Notes under the pieces: generated by a model
What the model saw: the letters and a program-made list of their open reading frames with translations, nothing else
What the model was told of the DNA's origin: nothing
Database searches by the model: none
Position numbers and translations under genes: made by a program
NCBI RefSeq assembly: GCF_031851795.1
Contig: NZ_CP134696.1
Span: 7,254,001-7,318,000, forward strand
Reading direction: 5' to 3'
DNA from: Pontibacter sp. G13
Lineage (GTDB): Bacteria; Bacteroidota; Bacteroidia; J057
DNA: 64,000 bases
Shown: positions 15,488 to 24,321 of the stretch, piece after piece
How the letters are laid out: the number at the start of each line of letters is the position of its first letter
Position numbering within the stretch: position 1 is the first letter of the stretch

Positions 15488-18000
15488 CGGGGTTGCGGGT
15501 GCTTCTTCTTAAATACCATAATTTCTATCCCATCGCATCATTCCATAAAGGCATGTGCCGCGGCCTGTGTGTCGGGGCCTTATGTGGAATCTCCTTGCGC
15601 TTGAAACTTTCCCGCCCCCACTTCTATGCCTCATCCCGCAAAATTTCGCAGCGGTGGGATCTGTGGGTGGGGAAATTTATGCGGGATCTCACGCCTCGTG
15701 TATGCTAGGGCTTGTATGTTGCCGAGCGAGGAACGGCTGAAAAGCTGAACGGGGGCCGGATTATCCACTGGCCAGTGCGTTTGCCGAAATCTCCTCGACA
15801 AACTTGGTTCAGCCCTGCGTGCGCCCAATCGCGAATCCCATTGCAGGGACGTGGGATCCCTGATAAATCCCCCTGCGCACAGGTTCCATCGCTGGGATTT
15901 TCAGGGATGAGGCAATTGGATGTGGAGGGAGGTGTTTGATTCTGTCTTTCCGGTTTTTTCCCCATCGCTTCATTCCAAGCAGGCATGTGCCGCGGCCTGT
16001 GTGTGGGGACCTTATGTGGAATCTCCCTGCGCTTGAAACTTTCCCGACCCCACTTCTATGCCTCATCCCGCAAAATTTCGCAGCGGTGGGGTCTGTGGGT
16101 GGGGAAATTTATGCGGGATCTCACGCCTCGTGTATGCTAGGGTTTGTATGTTGCCGAGAGAGGAACTGCTGACAAGCTGAACGGGGTCCGGATTATCCAC
16201 TGGCCAGTGCGTTTGCCGAAATCTCCTTAACAAACTTGGTTCAGCCCTGCATGCGCCCAACCACGAATCCCATTGCAGGGACGTGTGATCCCTGATAAAT
16301 CCCCCTGCGCACAGGTTCCATCACTGGGATTTTCAGGGATGAGGCAATGGATATGGAGGGAGGTGTTTGATTCTGTCTTTCCGGTTTTTTTCCCAATTCT
16401 TCATTCCAGAAAGGTATAAGCCGCGGCCTGTGTGTGGGCTTCGAATGCTGCCCTTTCGGGCTTCTTTTTCTTCAAGGTGCCCACGAGGGGCGCCTTGAAG
16501 AAAAAGAATGGAAGGAAAGCGCTGTAGGCGCGACATATCACAAGCAAGGGTTTTCAACCCTTGACCTGCTGTGGGTGCTTCTTCCTGCATACCATAATTT
16601 CTATCCCATCGCATCATTCCATAAAGGCATGTGCCGCGGCCTGTGCGTCGGGGCCTTATGTGGAGTCTCCCTGCGCTTGAAACTTTCCCGACCCCACTGC
16701 TATGCCTCATCCCGCAAAATTTCGCAGCGGTGGGGTCTGTGGGTGGGGAAATTTATGCGGGATCTCACGCCTCGTGTATGCTAGGGCTTGTATGTTGCCG
16801 AGCGAGGAACTGCTTGCCGAGCCCGCTCCACAAGCCCCTTGGCGATCTCTCTTGGGATACCTGACAAGCTGAACGGGGGCCGGATTATCCACTGGCCTGT
16901 GCGTTTGCCGAAATCTCCTCAACAAACTTGATTCAGCCCTGCGTGCGCCCAATCGCGAATCCCATTGCAGGGACGTGTGATCCCTGATAAATCCCCCTGC
17001 GCACAGGTTCCATCGCTGGGATTTTCAGGGATGAGGCAATGGATATGGAGGGAGGTGTTTGTTTCTGTCTTTCCAGTTTTTTCCCAATTCTGCATTCCAG
17101 AAAGGTATAAGCCGCGGCCTGTGTGATGGGCTTGGGATGCTGCCCTTTCGGACTTCTTTTTCTTCAAGGTGCCCACGAGGGGCACCTCTACGAAAAAGAA
17201 TGGAAGGGAAGCGCTGTAGGCGCGACATATCACAGTCAAGGGTTTTCAACCCTTGACCTGCTGTGAGTGCTTCTTCCTGCATACCATAATTTCTATCCCA
17301 TCGCATCATTCCAGAAAGGTATAAGCCGCGGACTGTGTGTGGGGACCTTATGTGGAATCTCCCTGCGCTTGAAACTTTCCCGACCCCACTTCTATGCCTC
17401 ATCCCGCAAAATTTCGCAGCGGTGGGATCTGTGGGTGGGGAAATTTATGCGGGATCTCACGCCTCGTGTATGCTAGGGCTTGTATGTTGCCGAGAGAGGA
17501 ACGGCTGAAAAGCTGAACGGGGGCCGGATTATCCACTGGCCAGTGCGCTTGCCGAAATCTCCTCGACAAACATGGTTCAGCCCTGCGTGCGCCCAATCAC
17601 GAATCCCCATTACAGAGACGTGTGATCCCTGATAAATCTTCCTCACCCGCCATATCATCCTGAACGGTCATAGCCAAGGCCGCGAGCGATGGTGGCCGAT
17701 TCAGGATCTTGCGGCAACCTTGACATTCATTCATGGCTAGATTCTGAATAAATCTCTTACCCGGAGGCCAATCCTTCAGATTTTTCAGAATGACACAAGG
17801 GGTTCTTCTTGTTATCCACCCCATCGCTTCATTCCAAGCAGGCATGTGCTGCGGCCTGTGTGTGGGCTTGGAATGCTGCCCTTTCGGGCTTCTTTTTCTT
17901 CAAGGTGCCCACGCGAGGGGGGGCACCTCTATGAAAAAGAATGAAATGGAAGCGCTGTAGGCGCGACATATCACAAGCAAGGGTTTTCAACCCTTGACCT
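15488..18000. repeat. Mosaic dispersed-repeat block, right flank of the CRISPR locus
   Basis: About 2.5 kb without a convincing gene, made of the same modules as 1-1070. The module with ATCCCGCAAAATTTCGCAGC occurs near 15633, 16065, 16707 and 17401. The module with GCGCTGTAGGCGCGACATAT and the CAAGGGTT/AACCCTTG palindrome occurs near 16519-16563, 17211-17256 and 17951-17996. A third module (GTTCCATC, then GGGATTTTCAGGGATGAGGC) occurs near 15885, 16315 and 17007 and is absent on the left flank. Copies differ by small insertions, deletions and substitutions and are joined in different orders. The block begins within about 10 bp of the truncated final CRISPR repeat. Repeated short open frames inside are ignored. 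Confidence 0.88.
17653..17795. repeat. 143-bp element with terminal inverted repeats, copy 2
   Basis: Same length and nearly the same sequence as 689-831, ending in TCAGAATGACA; the left end here reads TATCATCCTGA, one base different from copy 1. As on the left flank it is followed by the module that ends in the CAAGGGTT/AACCCTTG palindrome, so the element and its neighbour were duplicated together. Confidence 0.7.
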
Positions 18001-18233
18001 GTGGCCTGGCGGCCCGGCCCGGCGACCCATTGGCCGAACGGAACCACGATGCCGAGCTCGCCGGGACACCCTATCCAGATCTCATCCCCCCAAACGCAGG
18101 GGCTCCAATTCCCTAAAATACCGGAAACCGTGACATTAGCTGGCATCGTAGATTCGGTAATTGTCAATGATTCCCACTCGGGAGTGTCCAGATTGGCTTC
18201 ACATTCAGGTATAAATCAATCTATTCAATCCAC

Positions 18234-18668
18234 ATGATGTATTTCCTTGCCTCTGCCATTGTCTTGTATGTATCGCGCCAGATGTTCTTCACGGGACCGA
18301 GCTGGGAGGACCGCCAAAATCGTATCGAGGGCGAAAAGCCCGTCTATGCCAAAGCCAGCGGTTCGCTCAAGGAGCGCAATGAGTTGTACGCCAGCCTACT
18401 TAGGAAGGCGGGACTCAAGAAGATCCTCAAGGGATCGGATACGGAAATCACGCGAAATATGAAATTGTCCGCTGGAGCACTGTTTGCAGACAGCAAGCCT
18501 GCCTGGATAGACATTACATTGAAGATCGACCGGAAAAATAAGCGATTTCAGATCTTCCTGGCATTTGAGGATCGCAAGCCATTGAATGCCTGTTTCTTCT
18601 ATTATTATGAGTACGAAGACCTCTGGATCAAGCGGGGAGGATTCAAGATCGATATGCCTGATTCTTGA
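18234..18668 (+). CDS. Hypothetical protein with N-terminal membrane segment
   Basis: A 144-residue protein. Residues 1-20 (MMYFLASAIVLYVSRQMFF) look like a signal anchor or signal peptide. The rest is charged, with alternating strands towards the end (WIDITLKIDRKNKRFQIFL, then a Tyr-rich stretch FFYYYEYEDLW at about 117-127). I do not recognise the family. Two adjacent ATG codons (18234, 18237) are possible starts. The gene begins 230 nt after the right repeat block and ends just before a strong hairpin shared with the convergent sorting-domain gene. It could be the first ordinary gene beyond the accessory region. No function is assigned. Confidence 0.5.
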   Translation: MMYFLASAIVLYVSRQMFFTGPSWEDRQNRIEGEKPVYAKASGSLKERNELYASLLRKAGLKKILKGSDTEITRNMKLSAGALFADSKPAWIDITLKIDRKNKRFQIFLAFEDRKPLNACFFYYYEYEDLWIKRGGFKIDMPDS

Positions 18669-18696
18669 GTCTTCTACTCGCCTTGCCAACAACCAA

Positions 18697-18729
18697 AAGG
18701 GTGCCCGCAGTCTCGCTACGGGCACCCTT
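18697..18729. terminator. Bidirectional hairpin terminator
   Basis: Arms AAGGGTGCCCG and CGGGCACCCTT surround a 10-nt loop between two convergent genes ending at 18668 (+) and 18771 (-). A run of A residues precedes the hairpin, which gives a U tract for the - strand. Confidence 0.75.
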
Positions 18730-18770
18730 AACTTCAAATAACTACAAGTAGCTACAAGAGAAAGTCCTGA

Positions 18771-20258
18771 TTATTGAACGATCACCTTGAAGGTCTCGAC
18801 TTTCTGGTCGGAGGTGGCATTGAGGATGTAGATCCCGGCAGCCAGATCAGCGACGTCAATGGTCATGCGATCCGCTCCACGGCGAACACGGCCTTCCAGC
18901 GCAATCTGCTGCCCAAGGGTGTTGACCAAGTTGAGGTCGGTCGTCTGGGCTTCTGAGCTGGTCAGCTCGATGACCGCATCTACTGGGTTAGCGCCCAATT
19001 CGATCCAGGCGGTTTCTTCGGCCAACTCATCGCTGGCTTGACGCCAAGCACCACCAGCAGGACGAAGCTTCCAGTACACAGTGGAGTAGTCTCCGTAGGT
19101 GGCGGCATCCAAGGCATTGGTATATGGCCAGCTCTTGTCATTTCTGCTCGCCAAGGCTGCATTTCCGGTATAGAAATCGTTCGGCAGCTGGTTGATTTCG
19201 CGGTAATTGGTTCCGCCCCAAAGCGTCATGGAAGGCACGTCCAACTCTTTGGTGAGAACATCGCGGAAAGGCCCCGGCGTGAATCCACAGCCAGAGTATT
19301 CTGCGCTCCATGCGAAAATGACCTGATCTTCCTTGTAGGTAACCACGGGTTTGCGGTTGCTGCAAGGCTCCAACATTGGGTTGACCTGATACAGGGGTTG
19401 TGGAACACCACCAATGAATGTGTGGCCAATGATAAAGCTACCTGCACCTCCTTGATCTTCAGCTACAACGGTGTAATCCATTGGGGACAAGAAAGGCGCG
19501 TTTTTGGCTGCAGCAATCCGTGGGAACTGATATTGACCGATCGGAGGATAGTTGAATCCAGCGATGTTCACAAGGGCACCCGCCTGCAATGCAGAATAAT
19601 CGTACCACTCGATGATCAATTGTCCGCCTTGAACATAGGTCAGGAAGACTACTTTTCCATTGTCAGAAAGGGCAACATCTGGCTGGATACCAGGTCCTAC
19701 CACCTGTAGAGGGGCGATGAAGGAAGATCCGCCACCGGGGGTGAAGGCTCCCAAGATGATCATGCCTCCTTTTTCATAAGCAAATGCCCCGTCACCCTTT
19801 TGGTTCATGTCCAAGTTAGGGTAGGTACCACCAGACAACGGGTTGGTGTTCCCCAAGACATAGTGAGGAGAAGGAATGGTGTTGAGATAATACACATCCA
19901 GCACGACCCCGCCACCGGACCAATCAGTAGAGATGACGCAGCTCAAATCGGCGTTTTTGTAATAGCCCACGTCTGGGTCGGCACCCGGCATGACGTAGGA
20001 GTTCAAGAATGCACCAGATTGATTGTACCACTGAACCTCGTGAACCGGAGCGCCCGGATCGTCATAGGCAAGGATCATGTAGTTATGAACCCCTGGGTCA
20101 TAGGAAGATAGGGCAACACTGGTGTTGGGGGATGGGGCCGGAAGGCTAGGCGCCACTACAGGATTGTCCGGCTGCGTAGCGGGACCGACAAATTGTGCTT
20201 GTACTAAACCAGCGCTGAATACAAGTAGCATCAGCAGAATCCATGGAGACTTTTTCAT
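18771..20258 (-). CDS. Secreted protein with type IX secretion sorting domain
   Basis: A 495-residue protein. The signal peptide is clear (MKKSPWILLMLLVFSAGLVQA, residues 1-21). The body (30-400) is a beta-rich, Gly/Pro/Tyr-rich region that looks like a beta-propeller or similar fold, with repeated short 'GGxx..V.L.YY/W' stretches, but the family is unknown. The last 75 residues (about 420-495) have the layout of a type A C-terminal sorting domain, ending in AGIYILNATSDQKVETFKVI. That domain directs export through the type IX secretion system and attachment or release at the cell surface. The upstream region is A/T-rich. It is transcribed alone and ends facing the hairpin at 18697-18729. Confidence 0.85.
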   Translation of the reverse strand: MKKSPWILLMLLVFSAGLVQAQFVGPATQPDNPVVAPSLPAPSPNTSVALSSYDPGVHNYMILAYDDPGAPVHEVQWYNQSGAFLNSYVMPGADPDVGYYKNADLSCVISTDWSGGGVVLDVYYLNTIPSPHYVLGNTNPLSGGTYPNLDMNQKGDGAFAYEKGGMIILGAFTPGGGSSFIAPLQVVGPGIQPDVALSDNGKVVFLTYVQGGQLIIEWYDYSALQAGALVNIAGFNYPPIGQYQFPRIAAAKNAPFLSPMDYTVVAEDQGGAGSFIIGHTFIGGVPQPLYQVNPMLEPCSNRKPVVTYKEDQVIFAWSAEYSGCGFTPGPFRDVLTKELDVPSMTLWGGTNYREINQLPNDFYTGNAALASRNDKSWPYTNALDAATYGDYSTVYWKLRPAGGAWRQASDELAEETAWIELGANPVDAVIELTSSEAQTTDLNLVNTLGQQIALEGRVRRGADRMTIDVADLAAGIYILNATSDQKVETFKVIVQ

Positions 20259-20500
20259 CGTGCAAAGAAATTAGTCAGACGATAGTGGGGATGGAGTTAG
20301 TAAGAATACTTGGACCATCCATTTTTTCGTCTTGGTTAAAATAAAAGAACATATCAATAATTATAATATACGGAATAAATTTATTGCAATCCTAGAAAGA
20401 ATGTCCTGTCGTAATTTAACACTGTTCGAACTACCGTTAAATACCTACGTGAATCATGCATTTTAAAGGGTAAGAAATTATTTTTTTTGATTTTTGGGAG
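20259..20500. promoter_or_regulatory. A/T-rich promoter region of the secreted-protein gene
   Basis: A 240-nt stretch very rich in A and T (for example ATATCAATAATTATAATATA near 20348), between the start of the - strand secreted-protein gene and the GC-rich element at 20501. It presumably contains that gene's promoter. No gene is seen. Confidence 0.4.
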
Positions 20501-20720
20501 TTGGGCGTGCCCCTGCCGATCGGAGCTAAAGTTCCTGCAACATTTCTTGCGGCAGGGTCGGGCCGTGCAGGAGTACGCGGTGCTCCCGTCCTCGGATCGA
20601 ACGGTGGGAAGGAATGGGGATAAGCTGCCTGAAAAGGAAGGAAGGCCTAGGTGGGGGCCGTCTTCCTCGGACCTCGGCTACGCCTCGTCCTTACCACCCC
20701 TCACGCGGGGCATTCATCCT
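20501..20720 (+). repeat. GC-rich dispersed intergenic element, copy 2
   Basis: Begins TTGGGCGTGCCCCTGCCGAT and contains GCAGGGTCGGGCCGTGCAGG, GGACCTCGGCTACGCCTCGT and a final CACGCGGGGCATTCATCC. The opening matches copies at 48461 and, inverted, 27519 and 50607. Open reading frames running through it are produced by its GC content and are not credible genes. Confidence 0.65.
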
Positions 20721-20944
20721 ATCAAGGATTCAATCCTCAAAGGCCAAAAATGAACACTTCAGGGAGAGGGGGCCATAAGAATGTTTCCTATTTCTGGTCA
20801 GGCTAGATTTCAGGGGATTCTGGACTGTTTCTTAAAAAATTAGATCAAGTACGATTATTGGAAATATCCGATTGGGATTGGTCGAATGCCCGATTCCTTG
20901 TATTTTTCCATGCGTGATTGTTTGTTATTCGGTAAATAGGCAAC

Positions 20945-21514
20945 GTGGAGAGACCCTTCGAGACAACTACCTTTTTTGCAAATCGGACTACCAGTCAACC
21001 GTTCCGGATGGAGGACTTGGTGGATATTCTGTATGGGGACCTGGTAAAACTGGCTGGGATGATTCGAAGTGAAAAAGCCCCGCACCTTACTTTCAGGACC
21101 ACAGATCTCGTTCACGAAGCTTATTTGAAATTGCTGAATCAGGCAGATCGAACCTACCAGAACCGAAAGCATTTCCTCCGAACAGCGGCATGTGCCATTC
21201 GCCAGATTATCCTCAACCGCTATCGAGATCGTCAAGCTCAAAAACGAGGTGGAGATTTAGTGGCTGTCACCCTATCCAAGGCAGACTTGTTGCCTGCTCA
21301 TTGGACATCTGGCGATGACTGGGAAACCCTATCTCTGTTGTTGACACGGCTGGCGCAGAGTTTTCCTCGGCAAGCGGAAGTGGTGGATTGTCGATTTTTT
21401 GCCGGATACGGCATTGAGGAGACCGCCGAACTGCTGGATATTTCCCCTGCTACCGTGAAAAGAGACTGGGAATTCGCCAAATCTTGGCTGTTTCTCCATC
21501 TGACAAAAGCGTGA
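20945..21514 (+). CDS. ECF-type RNA polymerase sigma factor (TIGR02999-like)
   Basis: A 189-residue sigma factor. Region 2 is seen in MEDLVDILYGDLVKLAGMIR (from residue 22) and TTDLVHEAYLKLLNQ; FLRTAACAIRQIILNRYRDR (about 78-97) matches the -10-binding part of the ECF group typical of Planctomycetes and some Bacteroidota. Region 4 has a clear helix-turn-helix, IEETAELLDISPATVKRDWE (about 156-175). The GTG start at 20945 keeps the full region 2; an ATG at 21008 would remove part of it. The stop lies 4 nt before a large Ser/Thr kinase gene, so the two form an operon. In such pairs the kinase is thought to act upstream of the sigma factor; that link is inferred here. Confidence 0.85.
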   Translation: MERPFETTTFFANRTTSQPFRMEDLVDILYGDLVKLAGMIRSEKAPHLTFRTTDLVHEAYLKLLNQADRTYQNRKHFLRTAACAIRQIILNRYRDRQAQKRGGDLVAVTLSKADLLPAHWTSGDDWETLSLLLTRLAQSFPRQAEVVDCRFFAGYGIEETAELLDISPATVKRDWEFAKSWLFLHLTKA

Positions 21515-21518
21515 ATTC

Positions 21519-23942
21519 ATGTATATCGATCGTTCCAAACTATTCGCTACCGCCAATGACCTTCCGCCTGAACAACGGAGGGCGTATCTGGAGACCCAAA
21601 CGGATGACGTGTCGATCATCGAGGAAATCCTCGCCATGATCAATCTCCAAACTCAGGCAGATCGGTATTTCGATCAGGTGGCCAGCCAAATTCAAGATTC
21701 CCTTCAAGGCTCATTTCCGGGGATTGGGTCTGAGATTGGACCATACAGGTTGAATGAACTGCTGGGCGAAGGAGGCTGGGCTTGCGTGTTCTCCGCCTCC
21801 CGGATAGATGGCGCATTTCAACAGCAAGTGGCCATCAAGGTGCTGCGAAATCCGCTTTTGACTCCGGAAAAGCGGCGGATGTTCGAGTCTGAAAAGAATG
21901 TCTTGGCCAGACTGGATCATGCCTCCATTGTCAGGATCTTGGATGCAGGAACGACCGAGGCGGGATTTCCATACTTGGTGATGCCGTTGGTAGAAGGTGA
22001 ACCCATGGAGTCGCTTGGACAGTCCCTTCGCCATGACTCAGCGGTTTTCTTGGAGATTTGCCAAGGAGTGGCGTATGCCCACCGAAACTTGGTGGTCCAT
22101 CTGGATATCAAGCCCGGCAACATCCTCATCGATCCCGAAACCGGGGCCCCTAAACTGTTGGACTTCGGTATCTCGCATCTGCTCACAGAGGCTGAGCCAG
22201 ATGTCCCCCATAACTTCCATACACCTGCTTATGCCGCACCAGAACAACTAATTGGAGCGCCTACCGGAACTTGGACGGATATCTACCAACTGGGCAATTT
22301 GGGGAAAAACATGCTCTCCTATGCCAAGTACTCCAAGAAGCGCAAAGAGGAGGTCCATGCTATTTGGGAAAGATGCATGGCGGAAGATCCGGGCCGGAGA
22401 TATGGGACAGTAGGGGAATTGATTGCAGATTTCAAAGCCTTCGAGCAAGATCGGCCTGTTTCTGCAGTTCACGGAGATTGGACCTATCGGATCGGCAAAA
22501 CCATCGCCCGCAACCGTCGGCTTATTGCATTGACCGCTACTCTGGGCCTTGGCATCCTCATTGCCTCCTTGGTGGCGGTGTTCAATGGCCAGCAAGCCGA
22601 TCAGCAAGAAGCTCGGGGAACTTCCCTCTTCGAGACTTTCACGGGGTTGTTTCAGGCGCCTAACCCCTATGATTCGCCGATCCCGATCGAGGAGGTGGAT
22701 TTTCCCAATTTGACGGTAAAGGAGTTTCTCGGACATACCGAAGAGGAATTGATGAATTCCTATCCTGATGCGCCTTCTACCTATTTCGAATTGTTGCTCA
22801 GTTGGCGATCGATGTACATCGGCCTGAATCTCATGGAAGAAACCCAGTCCGTGGAAACCAAAATCCGTCAAGTTCTCGCCAATCCCGAGGGACTGCCACA
22901 GGAGCCAATCTTCCGAGCGCAGGCGCATCTGGCCAATGGCCATTTGCTGCGAAATGAATTTGAACCCGCCGATTCTATCCTTAGAAGATTGTTGCCAGAA
23001 TTGGATGCGCAGGTATCTGAGGAACAGCTGTTTGTGCTCAATAATGCCATTCAGGTTGCCGGGAATCTCGGGCAAATGGATCGCTTCGATTCCCTGATGA
23101 CTCGATCCATGTTGATCCAGCCAGATTCCTATGATGATTCCACGCAGTTCTCCTTTATCCTCAAATCCAAATCATTTGTGGAAGTGCAAATGGGCGATTT
23201 TGAGGAGGCCATTCAAACTTTGAGGGCTTCTGAGTCCTACTTGTACGGTTTGGGCAAATCGGGCTCCATGAGTCATGCGGACTTGTTGGATTATCTGGGA
23301 GATGCCTATTTGCGGGTCTCAAAATTGGATTCTGCACGGGAAGCCTATGAGCGGAGTATGGAATTGACCACGAAATTCGTCGGCGAATCCCATCCCTATG
23401 TGTACGAATCAAGGCGAAGCATCGCCAATATCATGGGGCTTCAGGGAGATTCCTTGGGGCAATATGAAGAATTGAATTCCATTGTGCGGGAAATGGAGGC
23501 AAACGCCTTGGACAATAGCATGTTTTACGTCAACGCGATCCACAATCTCGGCAATGCAGAACTAGCGCTTGGCAAGGCCCAACAAGCCAAGCAACATGTC
23601 CAGAAAAGTTTGTCCATGCTGGAGCAAATGGGCCATCAGGGAATTGCTGTCCCAATCTTCAGATTGTCCCTCGCTCGTGCTGAATTCGAGCTGGGAAACT
23701 TCCGGGAATCTCTGGCATCGGTCCACACCGGACAAGCAGCTATGGCGCAAATGGGAGATGCCGACCACTATCTGGTTCAATATCTAGCGGTCATGGAAGG
23801 GGGAAACTTGATCAAACTGGATTCGGTGGAAAAGGGGAGAGCGGTCATTGAGGCGACTATTCCCAAGCTTTCCGGGCAAACTCACAATGCCGCTGGGAAA
23901 TATGAGGCCATCGCAAGAAATTTCCTGAAAGAGGCACCGTAA
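21519..23942 (+). CDS. Membrane Ser/Thr protein kinase with TPR-rich C-terminus
   Basis: An 807-residue protein. The kinase domain spans about 73-320: glycine loop GEGGWACVF (83-91), ATP-binding Lys in VAIK (107), catalytic loop HLDIKPGN (194-201), DFG at 215-217 and APE in AAPEQ. The usual HRD Arg is Leu (HLD), so it is not an RD kinase. A single membrane helix lies at about 330-350 (LIALTATLGLGILIASLVAV). The C-terminal 450 residues are helical with several TPR-like repeats, for example LLDYLGDAYLRVSKLDSARE, and would lie outside the cytoplasm. The first 70 residues may be a docking segment. It is co-transcribed with the ECF sigma factor 4 nt upstream and ends at a strong terminator. Confidence 0.88.
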   Translation: MYIDRSKLFATANDLPPEQRRAYLETQTDDVSIIEEILAMINLQTQADRYFDQVASQIQDSLQGSFPGIGSEIGPYRLNELLGEGGWACVFSASRIDGAFQQQVAIKVLRNPLLTPEKRRMFESEKNVLARLDHASIVRILDAGTTEAGFPYLVMPLVEGEPMESLGQSLRHDSAVFLEICQGVAYAHRNLVVHLDIKPGNILIDPETGAPKLLDFGISHLLTEAEPDVPHNFHTPAYAAPEQLIGAPTGTWTDIYQLGNLGKNMLSYAKYSKKRKEEVHAIWERCMAEDPGRRYGTVGELIADFKAFEQDRPVSAVHGDWTYRIGKTIARNRRLIALTATLGLGILIASLVAVFNGQQADQQEARGTSLFETFTGLFQAPNPYDSPIPIEEVDFPNLTVKEFLGHTEEELMNSYPDAPSTYFELLLSWRSMYIGLNLMEETQSVETKIRQVLANPEGLPQEPIFRAQAHLANGHLLRNEFEPADSILRRLLPELDAQVSEEQLFVLNNAIQVAGNLGQMDRFDSLMTRSMLIQPDSYDDSTQFSFILKSKSFVEVQMGDFEEAIQTLRASESYLYGLGKSGSMSHADLLDYLGDAYLRVSKLDSAREAYERSMELTTKFVGESHPYVYESRRSIANIMGLQGDSLGQYEELNSIVREMEANALDNSMFYVNAIHNLGNAELALGKAQQAKQHVQKSLSMLEQMGHQGIAVPIFRLSLARAEFELGNFRESLASVHTGQAAMAQMGDADHYLVQYLAVMEGGNLIKLDSVEKGRAVIEATIPKLSGQTHNAAGKYEAIARNFLKEAP

Positions 23943-23970
23943 CATTCTGCGACAAGCTCACCCATTGAAC

Positions 23971-24016
23971 AAGGGATCATGAAATGCTGGATAACAGCAC
24001 CATGATCCCTTTTTTG
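23971..24016 (+). terminator. Intrinsic terminator of the sigma factor-kinase operon
   Basis: Arms AAGGGATCATG and CATGATCCCTT enclose a 19-nt loop and are followed by a run of T, 30 nt after the kinase stop codon. Confidence 0.85.
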
Positions 24017-24095
24017 ATCGCCTCATTTTTTTGTCGAGCGATGAGCCTTTTCTGAAAGGAACTGTGTAGGGGGACATAGAACGAAATCCTGCACG

Positions 24096-24314
24096 ATGTC
24101 TTTCTTTACCCCAACTCCTTCTTTCAAAGGTTCATGCCGAATGGGACTTGTCTGTATGGGCCTTGTCCTCGCCCCACTTTTTGTGCACTCCGGAGAGGTT
24201 CAGGAATCCCTGAAGATTTCCATCCATCGGACCATTGGTCAGCGAGAAACTCGAAAACCAATGCCAATGCCTTTTCCTGCACGAGCGGGAGTATCCGCAC
24301 AAGTCCAGTTTTAG
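24096..24314 (+). CDS. Possible small exported peptide
   Basis: A 72-residue open frame with a hydrophobic segment (MGLVCMGLVLAPLFVHSG, about residues 16-33) preceded by polar residues, which could be a signal peptide, and a basic tail. It lies between the kinase terminator and the convergent DUF4861 gene. No family is recognised, no strong ribosome-binding site is seen, and it may be chance. It is listed because the hydrophobic segment is better than expected for noise in this otherwise empty 300-nt gap. Confidence 0.25.
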   Translation: MSFFTPTPSFKGSCRMGLVCMGLVLAPLFVHSGEVQESLKISIHRTIGQRETRKPMPMPFPARAGVSAQVQF

Positions 24315-24321
24315 CGAATGG

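Noticed and set aside
19038-19709. A 223-residue + strand open frame antisense to the sorting-domain protein gene
   Set aside because: It lies wholly inside a gene with a signal peptide and a sorting domain; a shadow frame.
20487-20753. An 88-residue open frame upstream of the ECF sigma factor
   Set aside because: It is formed by the GC-rich dispersed element at 20501-20720.
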